A stretch of 6,620 nucleotides of DNA from Desulfobacterales bacterium (GTDB lineage Bacteria; Desulfobacterota; Dissulfuribacteria; Dissulfuribacterales; JAMONC01), in the NCBI GenBank assembly GCA_027066725.1, contig JAMONC010000319.1:1-6620 (forward strand), in the 5' to 3' direction. Under the pieces are notes generated by a model. The model did not search any database. It was given only the letters and a program-made list of their open reading frames with translations, and had not been told where the DNA came from. Position numbers and translations under genes: made by a program. Positions 6,069-6,620 of this stretch are shown here, in pieces. Position 1 is the stretch's first letter. Each line of letters starts with the position of its first letter.

Positions 6069-6620
6069 ATGAATTTATTAATTCCTTATGTGTATTTATA
6101 TAACCATCCTGATCCACTTTTTGAAGAATTTACATACGGGGATGGTGGTATAAGAGCAAAAAAGTTAAAAAAAGATCTAAGAAAGGGTGATTATGTATTT
6201 TTCCATACCAGTATAAATGGGGAAAAGTATATCACTGCTTATTATGTTGTCGAGCGTGTTATGAATACTGTTGAAGCGGTTAAGGATAGAAATATTACTG
6301 CAAAATATAAAAATCCTCACCTTATAGACCTAATGTCAGACAAAATTTCTCCAAATGAAGATAATGTAATATTGTCTGGTGATCCAATTACTTCAAGAAT
6401 TTTGAAAAGACCATTACTATTCAATAAGCCCCTTGCAGAAAAGCTATCTTTAGGAATCAAATTCCCAAGGGATAAGACGGAGACCCAAGCCATTGGATCA
6501 GCTACAAGGGCCTGGAGAAAATTAAACGACACCGATGTAGAGATACTTTTAAACGCAATTGACTTATCTGAAAATAAAGTTAAGGACGTTCAGACAATTC
6601 TTTCTACTGATGAAGTAACA
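6069..6620 (+). CDS. Unrecognised protein, possible N-terminal PUA/EVE-like domain (3' end cut by window edge)
   Basis: The frame is open for 184 codons from ATG 6069 to the window end. The nearest upstream in-frame stop is at 6048-6050, so this is the first possible ATG. The peptide begins MNLLIPYVYLYNHPDPLFEE. Residues 23-62 (YGDGGIRAKKLKKDLRKGDY, then VFFHTSINGEKYITAYYVVE) have the strand pattern and the 'K-x-GDYVFFH' turn seen in PUA/EVE-like domains, which often read modified bases and occur at the N-terminus of restriction-type proteins. A second conserved-looking block is LSGDPITSRILKRPLLFNKP and, later, TETQAIGSATRAWRKL (138-153). No signal peptide or membrane helix is seen. That this is a real gene is well supported; the domain call is resemblance only. 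Confidence 0.8.
   Translation, partial: MNLLIPYVYLYNHPDPLFEEFTYGDGGIRAKKLKKDLRKGDYVFFHTSINGEKYITAYYVVERVMNTVEAVKDRNITAKYKNPHLIDLMSDKISPNEDNVILSGDPITSRILKRPLLFNKPLAEKLSLGIKFPRDKTETQAIGSATRAWRKLNDTDVEILLNAIDLSENKVKDVQTILSTDEVT

Noticed and set aside
6317..6532. Minus-strand open frame of 71 codons
   Set aside because: It is antisense to the well-supported right-edge gene and has no family signature.

Overview
The window reads as a low-GC (estimated by eye) bacterial chromosome segment. It starts inside the conserved rnpA-yidD-yidC-jag-mnmE neighbourhood and runs downstream into accessory DNA. YidC has the large periplasmic domain of Gram-negative insertases, Jag has the three-part Jag_N/KH/R3H architecture, and the yidC-jag-mnmE order is intact. 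Together these fit a Gram-negative anaerobe, perhaps of the Desulfobacterota/Deltaproteobacteria type. That placement is tentative and rests on recalled family resemblance only.

Layout: (1) 1-3997 is a tight co-directional block of yidC (5' end cut by the window edge), jag/khpB and mnmE, with gaps of 19 and 7 bases. It covers membrane protein insertion, RNA binding linked to envelope growth, and tRNA wobble-uridine modification. (2) Eleven bases after mnmE comes a full-length serpin (4009-5277) with a lipoprotein signal and an intact inhibitory hinge. Its Shine-Dalgarno sequence overlaps the mnmE stop codon, so it is probably expressed from the same transcript. (3) 5278-5689 holds no intact gene. 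It contains a palindrome-bearing repeat, a broken helix-turn-helix transposase N-terminus, and the C-terminal remnant of another small protein. (4) 5690-5917 is an intact DUF2283 protein whose ribosome binding site lies inside that remnant. (5) 5918-6068 is intergenic, with a second copy of the palindrome repeat, AT-rich inverted repeats and a likely -10 box. (6) 6069 to the window end is the first 184 codons of an unlisted gene that may carry an N-terminal PUA/EVE-like domain.

The first three genes are housekeeping. The points most worth a second look are the lipoprotein serpin attached to that operon, the two repeats whose palindromes differ by compensating changes, and the truncated gene at the right edge. 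I found no tRNA, rRNA, CRISPR array or complete mobile element.
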